DNA of 64,000 bases from Haliclona indistincta (taxonomy: Eukaryota > Porifera > Demospongiae > Haplosclerida > Chalinidae): NCBI GenBank assembly GCA_964017065.1, contig OZ024786.1:10793047-10857046 (forward strand). The letters run 5' to 3'. This document shows positions 23,901-35,673 of this stretch, piece by piece (position 1 is the first letter of the stretch; each line of letters begins with the position of its first letter). Under the pieces are notes generated by a model, which made no database searches, was not told the DNA's origin, and saw only the letters and a program-made list of their open reading frames with translations. The position numbers and the translations under genes are program-made.

Positions 23901-26900
23901 GTAAGCGCTTACAATTAGTCTACTAATAAAGACTATAAGAGCAGTTGCTATGGGCATGACAAGATGGCGTCTCGCCTAGAGGCACTAAGTACGGCACTAC
24001 CATATCTTCACCGTACGGGCGTTTCAATCGAATCTAACATTCTGAAGCTCCTTGCACGATTTGTACGATTACAAAGAGACATTTAGAAGGAGAAGAAACC
24101 AGCTCTAAGGTGGTAAACCAGAGTTCACGTGGTCACCCGTTTGTTCATCTTCTTTCTTATTCTAATTCTTCAGTCAGCCTAGCGCCGTGCCGAGTGAGCT
24201 ATTCAAGACAAACCTACACAGAAACTACACTAGTCGTTGTGAGCAGTGCACTTAATATCTATTCAAGCCTAAAACACTAGCAGAAGCAAGTCTTTCCAGG
24301 AAAACTGTGATTTTTCGTCCATAACAGGGGCGTAACTAGGGTCGGAAGAAAGATGAGGCGCACCAGGAGCGCATAATGAGAGTGAGCGCGGTAAAATACA
24401 GGAGCAGGACACTCCCACGCACTTGATTAAAAATTGCACCCCCACACATGATGGCCATGTTTCTAAAGATAGACTTGTGATGGCAGACGGTACGCGTACG
24501 TACAGTTTTGTATTAGATGGAACTGGCCTTCTAGAAGGTAAGAAGCAGCTTTCCACTATCCCTGGACATTCATGCTTGTCTGCTAGCTTGAGAAACGAGT
24601 AGAATCTGCAGTAGCTTAAATACCGTGAGGCAGAGGAGGCGCTTGCCTCCTCGCTTTTGCCCAACCAAAATTCTTATGAATGTATATACCTTGCCTAGTA
24701 CAGCTGTCTTGCCTGACACAGCTGTCTCTATCTTGCTCTCCATTCCATCCAGGCTACGTACCGCGAACGCGCTATATTCACCATGCTATGGCGCGCTGCT
24801 ACGAGCAGTAAAATGACGTTATCTAATGAATATTAATTAGTTATTTCCCAAAATCGCACGCGTGCAAGTGCGCGCCTCCTTGCTTCTAAATTTCTAGTTA
24901 CGCCCCTGAATTCTGTGATGGTGGGCCATCATGCTGGTTCTCTACAGCTGGTATACAAGCACGTGGAGATCGTCTGCGCATAATCGTGGGTGTAGAAAAC
25001 TTCTACGAGCTGTTGCTTACCTCAAGGAGCCTCTAACTGCCAAGTTCCATCTAATACGAAACCGTACGTACGCGTACCGTCGGCCATCACAAGTCTATCT
25101 TTAGAAACATGGCCATCATGTGTGGAGGTGCAATTTTTAATCAAGTGCGTGGGAGTGTCCCGCTCCTGTTTTTTACTGCGCTCACTCTCATTATGCGCTC
25201 CTGGGTCATTCTCAATGTGGGCGTGTTATGAATACAGATTGCAATGTATGTACGTTAGAGCGAGCTTTTCTGCATCTGCTAGGACTCTACTGAGACCATG
25301 CGCCTGTTTTAAAAGGATGTTTACTTTGCACCTGTCTAAATCGAGGAGGCAAGTGCCTCCCCTGCCTCTATGGCAGTTACGCCCCTGCATAACAGACTCC
25401 ATTCCATGCATTCTGCTTGAACTCCGTTACTAGGTAACGCCTACTCGCGCATGCCAGTGTATGTAATTATTCTAATACAAGCGCACCTTAGTACAAATTG
25501 CTTGTAACGTGAGTGCTGCTGCCACTAGCAGTGTTCACAGCAGACAACGAGCAAATCTTCACTGTTACACTGGATTTGTCTATTCAGGCTTGTAATAAGA
25601 ATGCTAGCTTAAGCTTAGCTAATGTTGCATGGTACGTGTTGCATGCAGTGCAGAGTCAATTGAGTGCAGTCAGTAGAATAGTTCTCTTCACACTGTATTA
25701 GCATAAGTGCCAACTAAATCATTAATAAAAAAGAAAAGAAACAAATAATAAAACAGTTTAACAAAAATGAAAGAGATGTAGGGTTGGTAAATGTATTGAA
25801 AAAGAATGGAAACAAGATTGTTAAGGATGCTCAGTCATTATTAATATTCATCAGGCGGACAGTACTTGTGAATATCATTATGCGGTTGTGAATATCGTCA
25901 CACGGTTGTGAATATCATTTCGCGCTTTGTAGTATGCTGTACTTCGTGTACGTGCTGGGAAAGCACAAAACAATATAAAACTCGAGCATGAAGCATTGGA
26001 GTACGTTTATACAGCGCCATGCAAGATCGTCACCTACACGTGGCCAACACTGTAACGGAGAGTTTTTCGAACTGCGTACTCAATAGCCAAGATAAGTTAC
26101 GTAAGTACTGTTTGTCGCTGCTGTACTGCCAAAAGCTCTCCGTTACTGGATTCCTCGTGTCGAGATAGCCACAGAAACGTGGTTTCAGCAACCTGGCACG
26201 CTCTGCAAAAAAGTTTTCAGACAAGTAGGCGTGGTTTTTGTCGTGCCTCTGGCGGTCCTTCCCGGCAAGCTATCTCGCTAAAACTTGGTATACAAGCAGT
26301 ACTTCCAGTCGTGTTGTTATCCAGCTAGCGATGCGTTCGTAGCTGCTTTACATCTGGAAATCTGGCCCATAGCAACCGCGCCGCCTAATGAATATTAATA
26401 ATGACCGAGCACCCTTAAAAGGTACAGTGCTTTTAATCTAGAGGAGCCACTTTTTATTCCCAGAGTTGTGTGTGTAGTTAGTCCACACAACTTTCTACAT
26501 AGCCCTTTCTATTGCATTAATGCAGATTGCAACTATGAGCATGAGGAAATGCAAGACACACGATGCTGTACAGCTCTCTCCCATTGAAGCTAATACAATA
26601 GCGCCATGTTTGTGACATCACTATAATTTGCACGACATCACGACGAACCACACCTACGACACAGCATCCACAATCTAGCGCCACTACGAGGCTTGGCGGT
26701 TATTATTTCCTCGAGCTTAGCTAATATCTATGCTGTAGAAGCACGCTTAAGAACGGGCAAAGCGCAAAACACAGCTTTTGATCGGCGCCATTCTTGCCGC
26801 TCGACGGTTATCGCGGCGCAGCGCACGCAGAAATACGTAATCGATAAACGCTAATATTGGATGAATATCATTATAACACGGCAGAGAATCGAAGTCACAG

Positions 26901-29900
26901 CTAAAGTCGGTGTTCTCGCTGACCACGTTTGCGCATGGATGGGCGTATCGCGCTAGTTTAAAAACTAGTGAAAACTACAAGTATCTGGCTATCCAGATAT
27001 CAAGTGGTTTTTCTTAACTCGCAAAGATGTGCTGATTTCAGCCTTAACTCTTTTATCACCAAAAATCGCCAATTTCCGGTACATTTAGGGCTCATACTTC
27101 ACTATGCTCGGAAGTTAAGCTCTCAAACTTGCTGAGATTAAAACTGAATAGTCATTCTAGCAGACTGCAAAGGGAATTTTCTTAACTCAGCTCTATACTT
27201 TTTTCCTGGCCTTAACACATTTTTTCAAAATTGCAAACCGATGCCTGGTACACAAGCAGCAACAACTTTACTGTCAACTAGCATAATCAGTCCAGATTTT
27301 CTGCACACACTAAGGAATGATGTGTGAACACTCATAGCAATTTTCAGTCCAATAGCAACTATAGTTACTTTTTCTGAATACAAAACAGTCTTGTTAACCA
27401 CAAAACACAAAAGTGGCTCCTCTAGATTAAAAGCACTGTAAGTTAACCGCTTACTTGACTTGCACGGACAATTACCAAGTGCCGCCTGGAGCGCAGTGGT
27501 GGACCCGTCGTACACCTCACGCAATCTTGTCAGGCTGCCCAGCCTCACAATGTGCGTTGGGCGTGCGGCCCCGCCTCGAGCTCCGCCTCTGGACCGCCCT
27601 ATGATGCAGTCGTATATGCCCTAGACTCGAGTAGTGTGAGCTCTCGTGAGGAGGAACGTCACAGCTATCGAGTTAGGCGAGACGACGACAGATTAAGGCG
27701 TGGACAGAAGGCGGAGCGAAGGGGTGTGCCCATAGAGAGTCCCAAACTAAAGTTCTTGGTCTCGCTAGCTCTTTCTGGATACCCTTTGAGAGAGGGACGG
27801 AGAAATAGAACTGGGCGCGCGGTCCAACGCAGATTGTACTAGAGGTAAGTCATTGTAACTAATAGAGTAGTAAGGACCCGCAGTCACTAGGGGCGACTAA
27901 TCGAGACACTGTCCTTGTGGCTGCCTCATTAACAGGTGGGATACCGAGGTAAGAGACTGACACGGGGTTCTAATGTAGAGCTGATAAGCAGATGACTCCC
28001 AGTGACCAAGTGTCTTGATGAGGTGGTCTGGAATCCCGGCGGCGGCGGCAGAGGTAGCCACACCAATTCTAAAGCTGTGTCCCGAATAGGTAGAACTGTC
28101 GAGCCCAAACAAGGACAGCGCTTTGCGAACACCAGCCACGAACTGCCGCTTTAACAGAGGTGCACCATTCGAATGAACGAAGAGGGCCCCTTCCGCCGAC
28201 GGGCGGATTGCCAGGTAATTTAAGAGGGCTGCGACCGGGCATACATCGGACTGGGAGCGGCCGAGGAATAATGTGATGCCTCTTCCAAAGGGACGGTTTT
28301 CGCTCTCCTCACGCGGACGCTTAGCGCCGTCGGTGAGCTGTGGGAATCGACTGCAACGTCGGAGTGGCAGATGGCTGGCTGGGCAGACGCGGACTCCAGC
28401 GTGAGTTCTCCAGCGCGAAGAAAACCAAAGAAGGCGAGACAAAACGCCGCCCAAAAAGCCGGGTCTCAAATTCCGGTTCGATCCCTGAGGCCCACACGGC
28501 TAACAGACGTTTCATGATTGAGCTGGTGATTGGGAGCCGTTGTTTGCCCAGCTGGGGGTGGAGCGTTGAACGCCTTTCAGAACATACTGCAGGCGAAGCC
28601 AATCTGATCTAGAGGGCATGGCTAGACCGGCAGTTATTTGCAAATGGCGTAGAGCCGAGAGATAACCCGAGATTGACTGAGGTTGCAGCCCCTCGTAGGC
28701 GAGGAATGCAGCAAACAAACACAAATTAGATTCAGAGAGAGGGAGAGGAGAGAGATTATAACAATCACAGAAAGTTAAATATCTTCTCTGGGCTGAGCCG
28801 TAGGAAGACTTGGTCCTGCTGGCGAGACCGTTTGTAAACAGTTCCTTAGCAAGTCCCTCCAGGGCGCTGATGTCCAGAGTTGCGGCGGTTGGAGAAGTAG
28901 TCTGAGGGGCTCGGGGAGTTCTATGGAGGTCGTTGATCCCTGTGGGAAGAGAGCGACAAACTGAGGCAAACGGTTGCGGGACAAGGCGTCAATGATCACT
29001 GATGTTGGTAGCTGGGAAGAGCAGCCAGAGGTGATTCCAGTGGTCAGCTGGAGCGACCTAACTTTATTTATGGTTTCAACTCCCAGTCCTTACACTAAGG
29101 AAAATTTGAAGGTAAATATAAGTCTATGCTTCTACATTATAAAAAATAATTCTTGCATTATATGTAGGCATGGAAAGGCATGTTTGATGGTGATAATTTT
29201 CTAACAGCTGGTTGGGTGCACGATCTACGTCTCCTTAACTTTTATGAAAAAAAAAATCTGGTCATGGGAAAGGTAAGCTTACTGCAAACAATACTAATAT
29301 AATTATAAATCATTTTGAGTTTTATTGGCAAAGGTGAAACATTCACAGAGAATGTCTGCTACTCCATTAACCCTTTAACTACTAAATTATCCAGCTGAAA
29401 TTTTAACCTCGTAAATGCTGACCGCTTCTCTCGTGAATATCTCGTGTGTCTTTTGTGCTACTGGTCTCAAATTTGCGTCCTTTTACCCCAGTGAGTAGCC
29501 GCAATTGCCCACACTCAAGTCGGTCAATATGCCCCTCCCACTTCGAAAGTGAAGCCGATAAAGTGCGACGACCTCGTCAAATTTTGCTCAAAGTTAGTAC
29601 TTTGGGGCTGGCTGCTGAAAAGTACACACAAATAGCAGTGGTTTTGGTGAGTGCAAAATGTAGCCCAGATCATAGAGAATGCACAAAAATGTGTTTGCGA
29701 GCACCCTGAAGCCATAAAATGTCCAAATTTTCTTGGCAGCCATTTTGTTTTTCCTGAAATGTTGTGAAATTTGCACTGAAGCCATAGAAATGCCGTCGCC
29801 ATAACGTTTAGCGCAGGGGGCGCGCCGAAAACCGGTCAATTTTTTGCGGTTATTTGTATTCTTCAATTTGGCTTAATTTTGGGATATTTTAACACTTTTT

Positions 29901-32900
29901 GACAAAGTTATGGTGTCTGAAGTATGTATGTCGCCAAAAGGCGACAATAGGGGTTAAAGGGTTAATACCTTGGGTGGTGATAGAAGATGGAGGAGAAATT
30001 CTTGCTGGTCATTGCACTTGTATGGCAGGGTATGTAGTGATGTTTCATCATTTAATCAGTATTATTTTTATTTACTAGGCTTGGGGAGGCTTGCTCACAT
30101 GTAGCAGCAATTCTTACCTGTATTATAAGGGCCAATGAAGTGCGTAGATCTGTTGGCACAGACTCTTGCACATCCAAACAGTGTGCTTGGCTACCAACTG
30201 CTCGCAATGTAAGTATACTGTAACCATCATGCATAAATATGTTCATTAATATCGCCGTTTTTATAATTAAGGTTGCACCTTGTACTGTTGGTGAATTACA
30301 TTTCAAAAGAAAACACAGTATCCTGGCTGATGACAATGATACTGCTCCTTTAAAGAAAATTCCAAGACCATCTGAATCAGATATTGACAAGTTCTTCAGT
30401 TGTATAAATGAAGCAAATAGAAAACCAAGCATCCTTAAAGTTGTTGAACCTTATGCAGACAATTTCATTCCCAAGGCTGTTCAACATGGCTTTCCCAAGC
30501 CTTTGTCAGAGCTTTATGATCAAGAAGCATTGTCTTGTCCCTACAATATATTACTTCAGCAGTGTCGCAAAGTTTTTGACTCATTGCAGGTATATGTCAA
30601 TTCTTTTAAATGACATGGCTTTATATACACAATAGGTACTGAGTACAACACAAGTTCTTAAGCTTGAAGAAGCTACCAGAGGCCAGGCATCAAACAAGCT
30701 TTGGTTTATATACAGAGCCGGAAGAATAACTGCCTCAAATCTTAAGGCTGTGTGCTGTACTAACATATGCATGCCCTCTCAAAGCCTGATAAAAAAACTG
30801 TGTTACCCTGAAGCTTTTAAGTTTTCAAGTCCAGCAACCAAGTAAGTTCATGATCGTAGTACTGGTCAACCATCAATAATTATACATGTAATACAGGTGG
30901 GGAATTGAAAACGAAGACACAGCTATAGCATCTTATTTTAACAAGTACTCAAAAAAACACCATGAGTTAAAAATCCAAAAATGTGGAATATTTGTTGATC
31001 AAGAATTGCCCTACTTAGCAGCATCTCCTGATGGTATTGCCACATGCAAGTGTTTAGATTGTGATTATAATAATGCCACAATTGTATTGGAAGTCAAGTG
31101 CCCATATACATACAAAGATGGACTCCCCACAGTAGAGAGTTTACCTTCAAGTTTTTTTCTTACTCGATCTGACGATGAGTGGGAATTAAAAACTGATCAC
31201 GCCTATTACTATCAGATTCAGCTGCAGCTTTACATTTACCAAAAATTTTCACAAAAGGAGGTTAAATGTGATTTCCTTGTATGGACATCCAAACAAATCA
31301 ATGTACAAAGAATTCTGCTAAATGAATCATTCATTGATGAGAAATTGCAAGATTTGGAGCACTTTTTTGTTAATGCTATTCTTCCAGAAATAGTCGGGAA
31401 ATGGTACTCTAGAAAGCCAATAGCTAGTAATGAAAACCTTGTTGAGGAATTACCTGAAACTAGCACCAGCAGCAGTACATCTAACCAAGACACGGAAGAT
31501 GAAGATTACACCATATCTTGGTGTTTTTGTAACAAGCCAAGTTACGGAGACATGATTTTGTGCGACAACACCAAATGTACCATAAAATGGTTTCATTTTG
31601 ACTGCCTTTCAATCAGGTCTCCACCAAAGGGCAAATGGTATTGTCCAAGTTGTTGTAAACTACCAAAATACCGAAGAAAAAAACAATGAACACTTTGTCA
31701 TTATTAACATTATGACATAATTTCACACGATATGTTCTTTCCAATCAAAAAATTAGTCTTGAGATACAATAGGAGGGCAGAGGTTAATAAGAGCACAACA
31801 AACATTGACAATTTTGCTGATGGTTGAGTTACCGTTACCACTGTTTATCAATGAAATAGGCAAAATGTGTGAAAAATAGTGTATTTCTGTTTCAGAAGAC
31901 CGATAATTCGTTCCACATGGATTCTCACAACAGACAACTCTCGGCTCCAATCTACCTCTTTCTTTTCTAATTGCTGTTTTCCTTTAGTGAACGGAGGAGT
32001 TTTTACTTCTGCAAGTGCCATTCTGGCATATTCATTGCATGTAAAGCCTCTGTCAGCTAGTATTACGTCCCCTATCATGATTAAAAAATTCATTGTACTA
32101 TAATTATTATGCACTCAAACTTAAAAAAAACAGGCATACCTGGCATTAGTTTGTCTATAAGGTTAGATTTTTCTACTATTCCCTTGTCCGACATTCGTCC
32201 TCCCACACAGTCTGACACAAAGGAAATTGTTCCCTGCGGAGTGATACCAGGAGTCCATAATCAACCGCGCCTACTAAAGAGTAGGAGTGTGAATCGCCCA
32301 CGCTTTAATTGGATTTTCTGCCAGCGAACTGTCGCTAGCGGATATACTATTTTTAGCGCAGTTAGACCGCACCTCCTTGAACATGGGCAACCTGAGAGCG
32401 ACTGTATGTACTCGTGAAAGCATCTGATAGCCTATCCAGCCACATCGTGGCGTCGCTAGATCACCTGTACGTTCGTGGTTCGGCTATCTGATTGTTTCGA
32501 AGCTGTTTATCGCTCGATCATACAACTGGATCCTTGGAGCTGCTGTGTTGAGCTGTCAGCATAGCTGTTCCGCTTCAGTTATGTGTTGTATCGCTGCCAC
32601 TAACCGTAACAACTACTGTTACAACTCAGGTAAGGAATGGAACTCTGAGAAACAGCTGACCAGTGATATGACACGAAGCTTTGATCGAACGGAAGACAGC
32701 CACGCTCACGAGGATTGGCGAAGGCAACGACGGCCTTGTAAATCGAGCTAGAAATAGAGACCAGGATGCTTCCTCAGCGCTTAGATCATAGACAACTCTC
32801 TGTCTTCAGTATTGAGCTGCCATCTTCAAGCGCTAAAAATAGTATATCCGCTAGCGACAGTTCGCTGGCAGAAAATCCAATTAAAGCGTGGGCGATTCAC

Positions 32901-35640
32901 ACTCCTACTCTTAGTAGGCGCGGTTGATTATGGACTCCTGGTGATACCTATTAAGAATTTAATAGTAGAGTGGTGCTTGTAGTTGCTCCAGACTTGAGCA
33001 CGTGCAAGCAAGTCAGTGGGACGTTCAACGAATATTTCAGTGCAATCAATGATAATGCAACACTTCTTGAAAAATTTTCTAAAAGAAATTGGCATTGTTG
33101 CCCGTAAGACAATGGGGTCTGGCCATCGAATCAAAAAAGCTGTTTTTACTGCCATGACATCCAATACTTTGTGGAAGTTACGAGAAACTGTACTTTGGTG
33201 AACACCAAACCTAGCCGCTAAATCTTCATCACATAGGTTAAGACGAAGTTTGACAAGAAACATCAGAAGCAAATTTTCCTTACTTAACTTTTGACAGACA
33301 GGAAGTGAAGGTTCCACTAGTTCAAACAAAGCATCGAAAACACCATTCGTGCAAACCTGAATGAGAAACAATATTTTATAAATATATACTTTGTGTGACG
33401 TGCTATTGTAACATACCTGTATAAAATTTCAATTTAGCATCGATGTTCTTTCGCAAACATTCAATACTTATTGTTGTCCTACAATATCTCCGCTTATATT
33501 CCTCACACGCTCTTTTAGCATCAGCACACTCTTGTTTTACAGTCTCAAGTTCTTTCTTCAACAATCCATTTTCTCTTTTTAACGACTCGTTTTCTTCCTG
33601 CAGTTGTGCAATCTCTTCAACTTTCTCACTTTCATCAGAATCATCACTGCCATTTCGTTCACCATCCTCACAACAACTACCACCACCATTGCTGCTTTGT
33701 TCCATACTGTCTTGCTCACCACTGCTGTCATTTTGTTCCACACTGTCTTGTTCACCTTTGCTGTCATTTCGTTCCACACTGTCTCGTTCACCATTGCTGT
33801 CATTTCGTTCCACACTGTCTTGTTCACCATTGCTGTCATTTTGTCCCATGCTACTGTCGACTTGATCACCAATGCTGTTATCCTGTTCAAGCATGCTATC
33901 TTGTCCATCATTGCTATCATTTTGCTCATCAGTGATGTCAGTAGAACCCACCTGCTGGGTCACTAGTGCACTGACACTCTGCTCTGGCAAATCATTACAA
34001 CGCCTTTTCTTTGATGACTCTTGCTCTTCTATTTTCCTTTTCCTGTTCTGCAGTCTGTGATAGCGCTGTGTGTCCATGCTCACAATACTATATCCCATAT
34101 TTAGAGATGGCGCCCAGTCTGGATTGAGCTCATTATAGAGTACTGAAGGCCTTCCTATGTATATTACAGCAATGATTATTAGTATGGCAAGGTAATATAT
34201 AAAAGTATTACCTGAAATAAAATGATCACCACAGACTCGAGAAGAAGATGAAGGAGACCAGTTCTTTCTATTGATTCTGGCAAGCCAAAGAGTCCTTCTC
34301 TGAGATGATAATTCTTTAGTTTTGGCGCCCTGGCTTTCTATTACGCCTGGAATAGAGAAAAACGAAACACCGCCCTTCTTTTGACGGTTGCTGCATCCAG
34401 ATACGACACATACTTTCACCATTTTTTTGATAGTACTCCCGAGAGTGTGACGCCAAAGATGGCCGCTGCTAGGTAGGCGCGGTCTATGGCTCGGTAGTGA
34501 CACGCCCAGTGCATGAGCCCTATTACAGACATACAGTTTACTGTAAGAGAGTCACCGAGAGTTAGTGTATTAGTTGCTTGGAGAGCTCCCCTTCTTCTTG
34601 GCAGCCGAGCTGAGTGGGTCGGGGCACGAAACAGCACCGTGCCCGGGCTTTTCGCATACAGAACATGTGTAGGAATAGCGGCACGTCTCAGCCATTGAGG
34701 GACAGGCACCCCTCTTGAAACGTCTGCATGGTTCAGAATTGAGTGGCTTAACAGGAATCGTGTAAGGTTTCACCCTATCCCTATATGGGGACGGACGAGC
34801 GGGAGGTTTAGGAGCTTTTGGGGGTTCCTGCGAGTACAGGGCACATTGTTCGGTAGAGTGGTCTGGAAAATGACAGAGTGTGCACGTCTCATGGGCAGAT
34901 CGGAGCACCGTGGCAGCCACGATTGAGGGGGAGAGATCATTCCATTTGAGATCAAGACCAGCTGCCTGCTGCTGACGGAACTGCTGGTCGTACACCAGCC
35001 ATGCATCCACCACCGGGATGCTTTCTTGCTTGCATTAAGACAATCTGACCATATGCAGCCATTTCCCGAGTTGTATCTACTGCTGCCATGAAAGCCATGA
35101 AACAGCAGACCCATGTTAGTGGGTCGTTGATGCTGCGGAGGCGCGGGGCTGAGGGGACGGTGGAGCTGAGATCCTGCTTGCCTGAGTGCTTGTAGGCGTT
35201 CTGACAAGGTGATGTTGTCCAGGAGGAGCTCTTTGAAGTCCACAAATGCGCCTGCACGAGCCCTCTCATGGACCTTCACCGGAATGGGAGGGAGAACAGG
35301 GGAGTAAGCCAGTGGCTTAGGCTTTGGAGGTGATGGTACGCACGACGTCATGGACGCGATGAGTGACGAGAGAGACGGGATAGCGGGGGTAGTGCTAGCG
35401 ACTGAGGTGGATGAGACTGGACCAGCTCCCAGGGAGAAGATGGGTATAGAGGCCAAAGAGGCAGGAGCAGGGACCGACGCTGTGATGGACACGGGAGCCG
35501 AGGCGGCGGAGCCTGCAGCGAGAGAGGGAGAGAGTGCTGGTAAGCACGGACAGATTGCAGATGCCGCCGTAGCGGGCTTTGAGTGCCGCTGGCAATAGAT
35601 GCCGGGGGAGGAAAGAGAGGGGAGAGAGAGAGAAAAAAGG

Positions 35641-35673
<33 letters not shown>

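Larger units (their letters stand above)
29000..34560. mobile_element. Two-gene DNA transposon (ISL2EU/PIF-Harbinger-like)
   Basis: Two convergent genes, a YqaJ/SWIM/PHD protein on plus and a THAP-DDE transposase on minus, with stops 63 bp apart. This pairing is known for ISL2EU-type elements. The unit sits exactly in the gap of the DIRS element. Terminal inverted repeats were not found, so edges are approximate; the first YqaJ exon begins almost at the DIRS border, suggesting that the left end is lost. Confidence 0.6.

Noticed and set aside
29446..29866. Frames of ~90 residues on both strands
   Set aside because: They lie within the TTAA MITE that interrupts a YqaJ exon and are not domain-like.
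33443..33966. Plus-strand His/Ser/Phe-rich frames of 109-140 residues
   Set aside because: They are the antisense of the acidic repeat and coiled coil of the THAP-DDE transposase.
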